64,000 bases of DNA from Sellimonas caecigallum (GTDB taxonomy: Bacteria; Bacillota; Clostridia; Lachnospirales; Lachnospiraceae), in assembly GCF_019754295.1 (NCBI RefSeq), contig NZ_VIRV01000002.1, positions 1 to 64,000 of the forward strand, read 5' to 3'. The position numbers and the translations under genes were made by a program. The first letter of the stretch is position 1; each line of letters opens with the position of its first letter. Positions 1 to 7,205 of the stretch are shown one piece after another. Under the pieces are notes generated by a model that made no database searches, had not been told where the DNA came from, and was given only the letters and a program-made list of their open reading frames with translations.

Positions 1-27
1 TCACATCCATCATTTTGTCAATTTATG

Positions 28-52
28 TAACTAGTTAAGTAACCGGTTACTT
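28..52. promoter_or_regulatory. Paired LacI-family operators, left copy
   Basis: Two palindromes lie side by side: TAACTAGTTA at 28-37 and the 16-bp AAGTAACCGGTTACTT at 37-52. The CCGG-centred palindrome is typical of LacI-family operators. A minus-strand -35 box TTGACA (16-21) sits just beside them and points left out of the window, so the operators probably also control a divergent gene or operon beyond position 1. Assignment to the adjacent LacI gene is an inference from proximity and from the matching second site. Confidence 0.75.
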
Positions 53-154
53 TATGTTTCAATCATAGCATCGCATATCCAGTATGTCAAGGAAAACAAG
101 GAAGTTTGTGAATGATAGACAGTTTTCTATTCAGGCCATTATACACTTTATACA

Positions 155-209
155 TAACCGGTTACTTTACCGATTACTTATTGTTCTTTCTTCCTTTTTC
201 TGCTATACT
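155..209 (+). promoter_or_regulatory. lacI-type gene promoter with second operator pair
   Basis: TAACCGGTTA at 155-164 is followed by a degenerate copy, TACCGATTA, at 168-176. This is the same doubled layout as at 28-52. Directly downstream are a -35 TTGTTC (181-186) and a -10 TATACT (204-209) with a 17-bp spacer. The operators abut the -35 box, which suggests autoregulation of the downstream regulator. Confidence 0.7.
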
Positions 210-297
210 TGGCATGAAGAGCTACCTATATCTCAATACAGGGACGCGCGGAATTGCGTCCTTCTATACATTTACGTTTCTGGGAAAGGAGAGCATT

Positions 298-1329
298 ATG
301 AACCGAAAAAAAAATATAACTTTTGACGATATAGCCAAATATACAAATTTTTCCAAGACGACGATCTCCAGATATTTTAACAATCCGGATTCCCTTACTT
401 TAAAAAACCAGGAGATCATCGCCCAGGCACTTGTGGATCTTGACTACAAAGAAAATAAAGTAGCCCGTATTCTGGCAAGCGGAAAGACAGAATTCATCGG
501 CATCGTAATCCCATTTCTGCACAATCATTACCATTTGGAAATGCTAACCCAAATCCTGCTGACCTACGAACAGTTCGGCTATAAATTTCTCGTATTTATC
601 GGAAATGGGGAAAAAGAGACAGAAAGACAATATATCGATGAACTGCTCGCCTATAAAATCGAAGGGCTCCTGATCCTAAGTTTTACGATCCCTTCAAGAG
701 AGCTGGCTGATCTGCCGATTCCCATCGTGACCATCGAGAGGGAAGACAAATATGTATCCAGCGTAAACACGGATAACTATATGGGAGGAGTCCAGGCTAC
801 CAGCCTGCTCGCCAAACACGGCTGTGATATCCTGATTCATCTGAATACACATACTTCCCCTTCCATCCCTTCTTATGGCCGTATCAAAGGATTTCTCGAC
901 CTGTGTGAAGAAAAACACCTGAACCAGCGTGTTATATACAAAGATATCGGGACTGAGTACGAGACAATGAAAAAGAATATGGGAGAGATACTTGATGAAA
1001 TCGAAGCCGAATATTCCGGCATGAAAAAAGGAATCTTTGTCTCCAACGATACAAATGCAAATGTGCTGCTCAATCTTTTAATACGAAAATACGGCAGACT
1101 GCCGGATGACTATTATATCGTCGGTTTCGACGATTCCCCAATCTCCCGTGAGGCAGTCATGTCCATCAGTACCGTGGGACAGCAGATTGATAAAATTGCT
1201 TTTGAAGCGGTCAGTCTGCTGGTGGAACAGATGAACGAAAGGAAAAAACGCAGACCGACACCGTTGACCGAACCTGTTCATAAGGTCGTCACTCCTGTTC
1301 TGCTGCGCCGGGAGACTACAGAACACTAG
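298..1329 (+). CDS. LacI family transcriptional regulator
   Basis: A 343-residue DNA-binding repressor. The N-terminal helix-turn-helix (about residues 7-30, FDDIAKYTNFSKTTISRYF) and the hinge (about 50-62) are followed by a periplasmic-binding-protein-like effector domain (from about residue 65, TEFIGIVIPF, to VVTPVLLRRE at the end). The open frame extends upstream to 112, but ATG 298 is preceded by GGGAAAGGAGAG and opens exactly at the conserved HTH start, so it was chosen. Two doubled CCGG palindromes upstream are its likely operators. The effector is unknown; the family usually responds to sugars or their phosphates, and the controlled operon probably lies left of the window. It is monocistronic and ends at a bidirectional hairpin. 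Confidence 0.9.
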   Translation: MNRKKNITFDDIAKYTNFSKTTISRYFNNPDSLTLKNQEIIAQALVDLDYKENKVARILASGKTEFIGIVIPFLHNHYHLEMLTQILLTYEQFGYKFLVFIGNGEKETERQYIDELLAYKIEGLLILSFTIPSRELADLPIPIVTIEREDKYVSSVNTDNYMGGVQATSLLAKHGCDILIHLNTHTSPSIPSYGRIKGFLDLCEEKHLNQRVIYKDIGTEYETMKKNMGEILDEIEAEYSGMKKGIFVSNDTNANVLLNLLIRKYGRLPDDYYIVGFDDSPISREAVMSISTVGQQIDKIAFEAVSLLVEQMNERKKRRPTPLTEPVHKVVTPVLLRRETTEH

Positions 1330-1344
1330 ATATTTGCGCTAAAA

Positions 1345-1389
1345 AAACACCAGAGCCAAACTTTTTTCAAAAGCTTGGCTCTGGTGTTT
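1345..1389. terminator. Bidirectional terminator
   Basis: A 15-bp perfect stem, AAACACCAGAGCCAA pairing with its complement at 1375-1389, has A/T runs on both sides. It sits between the convergent lacI-type gene and the ECF S component gene and can serve both. Confidence 0.85.
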
Positions 1390-1415
1390 CACATATATTG
1401 TTCCAGAAACTCTCT

Positions 1416-1922
1416 TTATGCAGTTTTGTACAGTTTGGGGAGGATCCGGAAAATCGGCCTGTAAAGGGCGATGCAGACGACGATATTTCCGATACAATGG
1501 AGGATATCATACGGAATCCCAGACACCCAGTAGGCAAATCCTGCTCCCATCCCTCCCGCGAAAAAATATGGGATCGCACAGAAGGCTCCAAACAAAAGCC
1601 CGAAAAATCCAGCTACCAAAGCCCATATCCAGATTGACTCCTGCTTTTTTAAAAGAAGTACCACTCCCGCCAGAATACTCCACACATACAAGTAGTTGAT
1701 CCACCAGATTCCGAAACCATAGATAATCCCTTCCAGAAACACAAATACATAGATGATCCAGAAAACTTTCTTTCCAAAACTCTTTGCATAGATCATAATA
1801 AGCAAAGATACAAGCTCAATGTTCGGTAAAAACGCCAGTCCGACCTGCACAACAAGCAAGACAGCGGCGCATACAGCCAGAATTGCATAGTCCCTGACTT
1901 TGATTTTTGCGGAATCTTTCAT
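1416..1922 (-). CDS. ECF transporter S component, DUF4430-linked
   Basis: A 168-residue integral membrane protein with about five to six hydrophobic segments, starting near residue 10 (YAILAVCAAVLLVVQVGLAF). Size and topology match the substrate-binding S subunits of energy-coupling-factor vitamin importers, which share EcfA/EcfA'/EcfT encoded elsewhere; none of these is in the window. Its ATG overlaps the TAA of the upstream DUF4430 gene (TAATG), so translation is coupled. DUF4430 proteins resemble the C-terminal domain of transcobalamin/intrinsic factor and often sit beside such S components, so a corrinoid or another vitamin is a possible substrate. That is inference only; no vitamin riboswitch is recognisable upstream. 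Confidence 0.75.
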   Translation of the reverse strand: MKDSAKIKVRDYAILAVCAAVLLVVQVGLAFLPNIELVSLLIMIYAKSFGKKVFWIIYVFVFLEGIIYGFGIWWINYLYVWSILAGVVLLLKKQESIWIWALVAGFFGLLFGAFCAIPYFFAGGMGAGFAYWVSGIPYDILHCIGNIVVCIALYRPIFRILPKLYKTA

Positions 1923-2323
1923 TAATATCCTTCCTTCAGCGTGAGTTCAAATTCATCTTGATCAGAGACAGGTGTCTGATCCGCCGATGTATTGACCTGC
2001 TCTCCTCCTTTTGTAATGCACCACCACTGCTGTTTACTGTCATCCGCTTTCTCTCCGTCTACTTCTGTAATGAAAAGTCCATACTGTCCTTCCGTTCCTT
2101 TAACCAGATCATGCTCCTCCAGCACTTCTCTTAAGTACTCCGCGTCTGTCTTGTACTCAAATGATGTTTCCTTTTTATCTCCATGGATCACAGTAATGCT
2201 TACTTCTTTCTGTCCTTTTTCCGCTTTTGGCCGGAAATTCTGGTACAAAATGACGGCCGCCGCTATAAGGATTACCAGTACACAAGCTGCGATCAAAAGT
2301 ATCCTTTTCTGCTTTTTCTCCAT
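1922..2323 (-). CDS. Membrane-anchored DUF4430 protein
   Basis: A 133-residue protein with a positively charged N terminus and one membrane anchor (about residues 7-26, ILLIAACVLVILIAAAVILY), followed by an extracellular DUF4430 domain with the motif QWWCITKGGE near residue 100. The frame is open to 2392, but ATG 2323 is preceded by AAGGAGG eight bases away and the upstream ATGs have no ribosome binding site. DUF4430 is a small beta-rich domain also present at the C terminus of transcobalamins. Coupled to the downstream S component, it may present a ligand to it at the cell surface; this function is inferred from the pairing and is not established. Confidence 0.75.
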   Translation of the reverse strand: MEKKQKRILLIAACVLVILIAAAVILYQNFRPKAEKGQKEVSITVIHGDKKETSFEYKTDAEYLREVLEEHDLVKGTEGQYGLFITEVDGEKADDSKQQWWCITKGGEQVNTSADQTPVSDQDEFELTLKEGY

Positions 2324-2354
2324 CTTCTTTTCCTCCTTGTTCATAAAATAAACA

Positions 2355-2427
2355 GCCGGGCTACAGGACACGCTATCCTGAGCTTCTGGCATTCCCCTAC
2401 TATACTATAGATCTTTTCTCATGTCCA
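2355..2427 (-). promoter_or_regulatory. Promoter and compact 5' hairpin of the DUF4430-ECF operon
   Basis: On the minus strand a -35 TGGACA (2422-2427) and -10 TATAGT (2399-2404) are spaced 17 bp. The predicted transcript starts near 2392 and almost at once forms a hairpin: CAGGA/TCCTG at 2364-2368 and 2376-2380, extended outward by GCT/AGC and a partly mismatched GCC/GGC. The hairpin ends about 12 nt before the SD sequence. It does not match the cobalamin, TPP, FMN or M-box consensus that I know. Confidence 0.6.
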
Positions 2428-2454
2428 GCTTTTTCCATGGTTCTCGCCATGCAA

Positions 2455-2499
2455 AAACGACTCTGTTCAAACCGTTTTCCGGTTCCCACAGAGTCGTTT
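2455..2499 (-). terminator. Terminator after hsp20
   Basis: AAACGACTCTGT (2455-2466) pairs with ACAGAGTCGTTT (2488-2499), with an inner AACCG/CGGTT stem. It lies just downstream of the Hsp20 gene. Confidence 0.75.
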
Positions 2500-2548
2500 C
2501 TCTGGCAATAAATTGCAGCCTGTTTCTATTCCTGTTCTGTCTGTGAAC

Positions 2549-2998
2549 TTATCCCTCGATAGCGATATGATTGTTCTGTTCTACTGTTTTATGATCTCTT
2601 TTCGGGATGGATAATTTCAGGATACCATCTTCGTATTTTGCGTGAATATCTTCTTTCGTCACGCCTTCTCCGATATAAAAACTTCTGCTCATGCTGCCTG
2701 AATACCGTTCACGGCGAATATAGTTTCCTTTTTTATCCTGCTCATCTTTATCGAGACCTTTTGCTGCGGAAACGGTAAGATATCCGTTCTTCAGCTGGGC
2801 ATTGATCTCATCTTTTTTAAATCCCGGAAGGTCAACATCAAGTTCATACGTATTTTCCGTTTCTCTTACATCTGTCTTCATCATATTTCTTGCATTCTTT
2901 CCATACAGTGGATTTTTACTTCCAAAAAAGTCCTTCTCAAACGGGAAATCCATCCAGTCATCAAATAAGTTTTCTCCAAAAATACTAGGCATCATCAT
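2549..2998 (-). CDS. hsp20: Hsp20 / alpha-crystallin small heat-shock protein
   Basis: A 149-residue ATP-independent holdase that binds unfolding proteins in the cytoplasm. The alpha-crystallin domain runs from about residue 38 (MKTDVRETENTYELDVDLPG) to about 140, with the typical DLPGFKKDEI and GVTKEDIHAKYEDGILKLSIPK segments; the short C-terminal tail lacks a clear IxI motif. ATG 2998 follows AGGAG by nine bases and is the first of three consecutive ATGs. It is monocistronic, with a sigma-A promoter overlapped by a CIRCE element, so HrcA control is expected. The HrcA gene is not in the window. Confidence 0.93.
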   Translation of the reverse strand: MMMPSIFGENLFDDWMDFPFEKDFFGSKNPLYGKNARNMMKTDVRETENTYELDVDLPGFKKDEINAQLKNGYLTVSAAKGLDKDEQDKKGNYIRRERYSGSMSRSFYIGEGVTKEDIHAKYEDGILKLSIPKRDHKTVEQNNHIAIEG

Positions 2999-3125
2999 AA
3001 GTCATATCTCCTTTCATCATGACAAATTGATTTTTCTATTAGCACTGTCGGAGAAATCCGAAGTGTCGATTCCGAACATCGTACTTGGAACCTTTCTTTT
3101 TTGTTCCTTCCTTTGTTCTATCTGT

Positions 3126-3168
3126 AATATAACACTTATTGTTGGCACTGTCAAGCATTGAGTGCTAA
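3126..3168 (-). promoter_or_regulatory. hsp20 promoter with CIRCE (HrcA operator)
   Basis: The minus-strand -35 TTGACA (3149-3154) and -10 TATATT (3126-3131) are spaced 17 bp. A CIRCE element lies over and upstream of the -35: TTGGCACTG (3142-3150), nine bases, GAGTGCTAA (3160-3168). One half matches the TTAGCACTC-N9-GAGTGCTAA consensus exactly; the other differs at two positions. HrcA binding here would block RNA polymerase. Confidence 0.88.
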
Positions 3169-3221
3169 TAATTTTGTGAAAGAATTGTGAACCTTAAATG
3201 AAAACATAACCTCTGCTTTTC

Positions 3222-3722
3222 TTATATCTTCTTGCTCATATATAAAATCAAATCATCGTCATTGCAGCAGGTTGTGTACGGTTTCAATATCTCGTTTCTG
3301 TACCAAACACCGCTTCCGTCTGGAATATAACCCCTTTTCACATAAAGCCTCTGAGCCGCCCCATACCCACTGTGAAGGCCGACTGCCAGGCTGACATGAT
3401 CTCCGTAGGCGCTGGCCGCTTTCTCCGCTTCATCCATGATACGGCTCCCTATCCCTCTCTTTTGATACGCCATCAAAACATTGAAATCCGTCAATTCCGG
3501 GTATCCAAGCTTTGCAAACGGTCCGTTCTTTGCGTGTGGAAGAAGAGTAATGTAGCCTACCGGACGCTTCTCATACTCTGCCACAAAGACATTTCTTTCG
3601 GCTTTTTCCTGCTCAGTATAATAATTCCGGAATATTTCCATTTTGGGCGGCCACCCTTGTTCCAAGAAAGAGCGGCAGAACTGTTCCGCATCACTCTCAT
3701 ACATTTTCCTGATCTTTAGCAT
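3222..3722 (-). CDS. GNAT family N-acetyltransferase
   Basis: A 166-residue acetyl-CoA-dependent acyltransferase of unknown substrate. The GNAT core is visible: the central strand PVGYITLLPH (about residues 64-73), then LMAYQKRGIGSRIMDEAEK with the acetyl-CoA-binding Q-R-G-I-G loop (about 95-100), and the C-terminal RLYVKRGYIPDG. The ATG at 3722 (MLKIRKMYES) follows AAAGGAGA at a normal distance, whereas the longer frame to 3758 has no SD. It stands alone between hsp20 and the divergent yjjG-type gene. Confidence 0.85.
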   Translation of the reverse strand: MLKIRKMYESDAEQFCRSFLEQGWPPKMEIFRNYYTEQEKAERNVFVAEYEKRPVGYITLLPHAKNGPFAKLGYPELTDFNVLMAYQKRGIGSRIMDEAEKAASAYGDHVSLAVGLHSGYGAAQRLYVKRGYIPDGSGVWYRNEILKPYTTCCNDDDLILYMSKKI

Positions 3723-3826
3723 GCAGATTTCTCCTTTCATTTCTGTCTGTCCTGTCACAGGTAAATCATGTTATACTGTTTTCAGCGTTACCGGCGCTGA
3801 TCATTTTATTTGGAGGTAGTGGTACC

Positions 3827-4504
3827 ATGTTTGATATCATTTTGTTCGATCTTGACAATACGCTTCTGGATTTTAACTGGGCGGAACGAAGCGCCCTTCT
3901 TCACACGCTTCCCTCACTCGGCATCGAGCCGTCGGAAGCCGTGATCCGCCGCTACAGCGAGCTGAACCTTGCCCAGTGGAAACTTCTGGAGCTTGGAAAA
4001 CTTACCCGGGAAGAGGTAAAACTTCGCCGCTATAAACTTCTCTTCGAAGAGATCGGGTCAGATGCTTCCCCTTATGAAGCTGTAAAAATCTACGAATCTT
4101 ATCTTTGCCAAGGGCACTGCTTTCTTCCCGATGCAGAAGACATTCTGAAGACTCTCTGCTCTTCCCGCCAGCTTTATCTCGTGACAAACGGCACTGCTGC
4201 CGTTCAGAAAGGACGAATCGAAAGCGCAGGGCTTTCCCGATATTTTCGGGATTTCTTTATCTCCGAAGAGATCGGGTACAACAAACCGTTCAAGGAATAC
4301 TTTGATTACTGTTTTTCTCATATTCCAAATTTTTACAAAGAATCTTGCGTCATTGTGGGAGACAGCCTGAGCTCTGATATCAAAGGCGGAAAAAATGCCG
4401 GAATCCAGACAGTCTGGTTCAATCCAGCACTTTCCCAACCGGATTTTGATATTCAGCCGGACTATGAGATCCACGCGCTCAAAGAGCTGCTCACTATTTT
4501 GTGA
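3827..4504 (+). CDS. yjjG: YjjG-type HAD nucleotidase
   Basis: A 225-residue HAD phosphatase of the YjjG (house-cleaning pyrimidine 5'-nucleotidase) type. Motif I FDLDNTLLDF has the nucleophile Asp about residue 7, motif II is VTNGTAA (about 120), the motif III lysine is in EEIGYNKPF (about 150), and motif IV is VIVGDSLSSDIKGG (about 170). The helical cap begins with the LDFNWAER segment characteristic of YjjG. It has a good SD (TGGAGGTAG) and is monocistronic. It likely removes non-canonical or excess pyrimidine nucleoside monophosphates; substrate preference is inferred from family membership. Confidence 0.85.
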   Translation: MFDIILFDLDNTLLDFNWAERSALLHTLPSLGIEPSEAVIRRYSELNLAQWKLLELGKLTREEVKLRRYKLLFEEIGSDASPYEAVKIYESYLCQGHCFLPDAEDILKTLCSSRQLYLVTNGTAAVQKGRIESAGLSRYFRDFFISEEIGYNKPFKEYFDYCFSHIPNFYKESCVIVGDSLSSDIKGGKNAGIQTVWFNPALSQPDFDIQPDYEIHALKELLTIL

Positions 4505-4586
4505 TCTGTTTTTCCCAGACTTGTCTGTTTTTGCGATACGGTATCTGTTTCTCCCGCCCTTTGGGGCGGGACTTTCCTGGATACTG

Positions 4587-5318
4587 TTATTCCTTGACAG
4601 CAGATATAAGAAGCATCATCGGTCTTCGCATCTCGTCTTTCATCCCCGGCCACTCCATCATTCTCTGTGGTGGCTCCGGCTCTACCACCCGTTTTATCGA
4701 AAACCCCATTTGAAGGAGTGTATCCAGATAGGTCGTCAGCGTTCTGTGATATTTTGTCACTTTCTCCCCGAGAAATACGGCCTCTCTTTTCCCTTCGTAA
4801 TAATAATTGTCTACCGGAAAATGCAGGATGCTTCCATCCGGTCCGTAATACCAATCCTGATTTCCATAAGCTGTAAACACCGGATGTTCCACGGAAAAGA
4901 CAAATGCTCCTCCTGAACAAAGCCACCCTTTGATCCTGGATACAAGATCCGGGAAATCTTTTACATAATGAAAAGCAAGGGAACTCAGCACCACGTCAAA
5001 AAAATCCTCTTCCAGCACAAGATCTTCCATAGCGCATCTTCTGTACTCAATTATCTCCCCTGCATTCTTCTCTCGCGCTGTCTCCAGCATCTTCTCCGAC
5101 AGATCGATTCCGAGTACAGATACTGCGCCTTTCTCAGCCGCATACGCGCAGTGCCAACCATATCCGCATCCGAGGTCAAGGACTCGTTTCCCTTGAAAAT
5201 CCGGCATCATTTCCCGAAATCGTTCCCATTCTCCCGCTCCGGAAAGTCCATATCTCGATCGGCTCATTTCACTGTATTTCTGAAAAAATTTCTCATCATC
5301 ATATTTATTTTCCTTCAT
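4587..5318 (-). CDS. Class I SAM-dependent methyltransferase
   Basis: A 243-residue methyltransferase of the UbiE/Methyltransf_11 type. Motif I VLDLGCGYGWHCAYA (about residues 45-59) binds SAM, the acidic end of beta-2 is VLGIDLSEKML (about 69-79), and motif IV is FFDVVLSSLAFHYV (about 108-121). The C-terminal half (YYYEGKREAVFLGEKV, PEPPQRMMEWPGM) is like methyltransferases acting on small molecules rather than DNA or rRNA. ATG 5318 follows GAGGAGG by nine bases. It is convergent with the yjjG-type gene. The substrate is unknown. Confidence 0.87.
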   Translation of the reverse strand: MKENKYDDEKFFQKYSEMSRSRYGLSGAGEWERFREMMPDFQGKRVLDLGCGYGWHCAYAAEKGAVSVLGIDLSEKMLETAREKNAGEIIEYRRCAMEDLVLEEDFFDVVLSSLAFHYVKDFPDLVSRIKGWLCSGGAFVFSVEHPVFTAYGNQDWYYGPDGSILHFPVDNYYYEGKREAVFLGEKVTKYHRTLTTYLDTLLQMGFSIKRVVEPEPPQRMMEWPGMKDEMRRPMMLLISAVKE

Positions 5319-5367
5319 AAGAATTTCCTCCTCGTTGGCTACTTTCCATTATTATAACTTATCCATA

Positions 5368-5430
5368 TTGACACTTCTAGTATTTTGTATTACAATATAG
5401 TTAAAGGTATTTTGTATTGCAAAATACTAT
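5368..5430 (+). promoter_or_regulatory. padR promoter with two PadR-type operators
   Basis: TTGACA (5368-5373) and TACAAT (5391-5396) are spaced 17 bp. An imperfect TATTTTGTATTACAATATA overlaps the -10, and a perfect inverted repeat GTATTTTG-n5-CAAAATAC (5407-5427) follows in the early transcribed region. The two related sites suggest tight autorepression by the PadR protein encoded next. Confidence 0.75.
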
Positions 5431-5449
5431 ATAAAACGGAGGCCGCACT

Positions 5450-5797
5450 ATGATTTCTTCACAAATGCTAAAAGGGACACTGGAAGGCTGCATTCTTGGA
5501 ATCATCAGCCGGAAAGAAACATATGGATATGAGATCTCAGAACAGCTTGGGTCGTACGGATTCGGGAAGATTACCGAAGGAACCATTTATCCCATTCTTC
5601 TGCGGCTGGAAAAAAACGGGATGATCACAGCCACCTACCGGCAGTCCGATATGGGACCGAAGCGGAAATATTATTCCCTTACCGCTGAGGGTATGGAAGA
5701 ATTCCACCATTTTGTATCTGGTTACAACGAGCTATCAAACGCCGTGTCCTGTCTGCTTCAGGATACTTTAGGAGGGGAACGCTATGAAAAGAAATGA
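5450..5797 (+). CDS. PadR family transcriptional regulator
   Basis: A 115-residue winged-helix repressor. The PadR-N domain spans about residues 11-80, with GTLEGCILGIISRKETYGYE, the recognition region FGKITEGTIYPILLRLEKNG, and the wing around GPKRKYYSLTAEG. A short C-terminal helix would mediate dimerisation. Its stop overlaps the start of the following membrane-protein gene by 14 bp, the usual PadR-partner operon layout. Strong palindromes over its promoter support autoregulation. A paralogous pair is present at 47982-49036. Confidence 0.9.
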   Translation: MISSQMLKGTLEGCILGIISRKETYGYEISEQLGSYGFGKITEGTIYPILLRLEKNGMITATYRQSDMGPKRKYYSLTAEGMEEFHHFVSGYNELSNAVSCLLQDTLGGERYEKK

Positions 5798-6446
5798 AAA
5801 AGAGCTGCGCCGGGAAAACAATCTTCTGGAAAAGCAGTTATCCAAAGAAAATCAGGCCATATTGACAGACATTGTCGTATATCTCAAGTCCTTTGATATC
5901 AGCGAATACCGCGTAGAAATTGTGCGTCAGGATATCACGAATATGATACTCGAAGGCGAGCGAAGAAATCTTCGGACAGAGGATGTGATCGGTCCTGACT
6001 ACAAGGCATTCTGCGACAGTATCGTGTCCGAACTCCCGCCTCTGACAAGAAAAGAAAAAGTATGGAACATGGTAAACTCAGTTCTTCTTGAGTTTTTAGT
6101 GCTTCTTCCTATCTGGGCTTTGACTTCCTTCTCTTCCGCATGGAAGGTTGAGCATTCTCTTCCGGAGTTTCCGGTATACGCTGGTTCACTCCTTAGCCTT
6201 TTCTTCATCGCCGCACTTGCCCAGGGGATTGTCTGGTACATTACGAAAACTTCATTTGAAAAAGAAGAACCTTTTCACGGAAACTGGTGGAAACAATGGC
6301 TTTCCCTTACGGCCATCCTGCTGATCTGCTTTTTGCCGTCCTTTGTGTTTCGTCAAGTTCTCTTTTATGTACATTTTGGGTATGTAATCCTCTTGTTACT
6401 TTTACTGTTTGCCGCTTACAGACTGAGCGAACTCCTGCATAAATGA
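5784..6446 (+). CDS. PadR-partner membrane protein (DUF1048/HAAS-like)
   Basis: A 220-residue protein with a charged helical N-terminal half (about residues 1-90, rich in Glu/Lys/Arg, ending in ELPPLTRKEKVWNM) and four hydrophobic segments in the second half, paired as FLVLLPIWALTSF / SLLSLFFIAALAQGIVWYI and LTAILLICFLPSFVF / VILLLLLLFAAYRL. The soluble N terminus resembles HAAS/DUF1048-type domains that co-occur with PadR regulators. It overlaps the padR gene and is surely co-transcribed. Such pairs are thought to sense membrane stress or to modulate the regulator; no enzymatic motif is visible. Confidence 0.7.
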   Translation: MKRNEKELRRENNLLEKQLSKENQAILTDIVVYLKSFDISEYRVEIVRQDITNMILEGERRNLRTEDVIGPDYKAFCDSIVSELPPLTRKEKVWNMVNSVLLEFLVLLPIWALTSFSSAWKVEHSLPEFPVYAGSLLSLFFIAALAQGIVWYITKTSFEKEEPFHGNWWKQWLSLTAILLICFLPSFVFRQVLFYVHFGYVILLLLLLFAAYRLSELLHK

Positions 6447-6564
6447 TACACTCCTTAGATAGGATTCTCCTTTTATCATAAAAAGATACTCATCTTTTTT
6501 CCCAAAGTGCTATACTATTTACAGAATCATTCACTATTATTTCTGTCAGAAGGGAGAGACTTTT

Positions 6565-7074
6565 ATGAACTGTTCAGATGCCATAAGAGAAAGAAGAAGT
6601 ATCCGTAAATACAAAGAGGGCGTCATCATTCCGGATGAAGACATGCACAAAATACTGGAAGCTGCCATGATGGCTCCAAGTGCACGCAACACCCGACCAT
6701 GGGAATTCTTCGTTGTGACAAACCGTGAAATTCTTGAGAAATTTACCGAAGCACATCCATACACCACTATGCTACGCACCGCATCTGCTGCTATCGTCGT
6801 ATGCGGACGCCCGGATCTGCAGGAAGGCGTCTGCGCAGGATACTGGCCGCAAGATTGCGGCGCTGCTATCGAAAACCTCCTGCTCCAGGCAAAAGCTCTT
6901 GGATACGGCACCTGCTGGTGCGGCTGCTATCCATCCATGGATCGCGTCGAAAAATTGCAAGAAATCCTGCATACTCAAAGCATCCCTGTATCCATCGTGG
7001 CAATCGGGGAAGCCGCTGAAACACCGTCAGCAAGAGGATATTTTGATCCCGCACGGGTAACCTACCTCAATTAG
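6565..7074 (+). CDS. Nitroreductase family protein
   Basis: A 169-residue FMN-dependent oxidoreductase-like protein. The FMN-binding signature RERRSIRKYKEG (about residues 9-20) and the SARNTRPWEFFVV segment (about 39-51) are conserved, as is the central AIENLLLQAKALGYGTCWCG (about 93-112). It is of the short, single-domain nitroreductase class that uses NAD(P)H; the natural substrate is unknown. ATG 6565 follows AAGGGAGAG. It is monocistronic, and a perfect 40-bp palindrome lies about 90 bp downstream. Confidence 0.88.
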   Translation: MNCSDAIRERRSIRKYKEGVIIPDEDMHKILEAAMMAPSARNTRPWEFFVVTNREILEKFTEAHPYTTMLRTASAAIVVCGRPDLQEGVCAGYWPQDCGAAIENLLLQAKALGYGTCWCGCYPSMDRVEKLQEILHTQSIPVSIVAIGEAAETPSARGYFDPARVTYLN

Positions 7075-7164
7075 AATTATCATTTCGCAAGAAATCCTGC
7101 AAAAAATCAGCATCACTGTATTTACATCAAATACATTTTCTATGTTTTGTACGCAGCAGAACGT

Positions 7165-7204
7165 ATAGGGGACGTGTTCCGGCAAGCCGGAACACGTCCC
7201 CTAT
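7165..7204. repeat. Perfect 40-bp palindrome, REP-like / terminator
   Basis: ATAGGGGACGTGTTCCGGC (7165-7183) pairs perfectly, with a 2-nt loop, with its complement at 7186-7204, followed by TTTTATT. It lies between convergent genes and can terminate both. The long GC-rich stem and tiny loop are more REP-like than an ordinary terminator. No second copy occurs in this window. Confidence 0.8.
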
Positions 7205-7205
7205 T

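Noticed and set aside
112-297. Upstream extension of the LacI-type ORF
   Set aside because: No SD, covers the promoter and operator, and lacks homology; the HTH starts at 298.
2345-2400. Cobalamin riboswitch before the DUF4430-ECF operon
   Set aside because: The leader is only about 50 nt and lacks the B12 box; too short for the aptamer.
4552-4571. GC-rich hairpin TCCCGCCC/GGGCGGGA as a terminator
   Set aside because: A stable stem is present but no T run follows on either strand.
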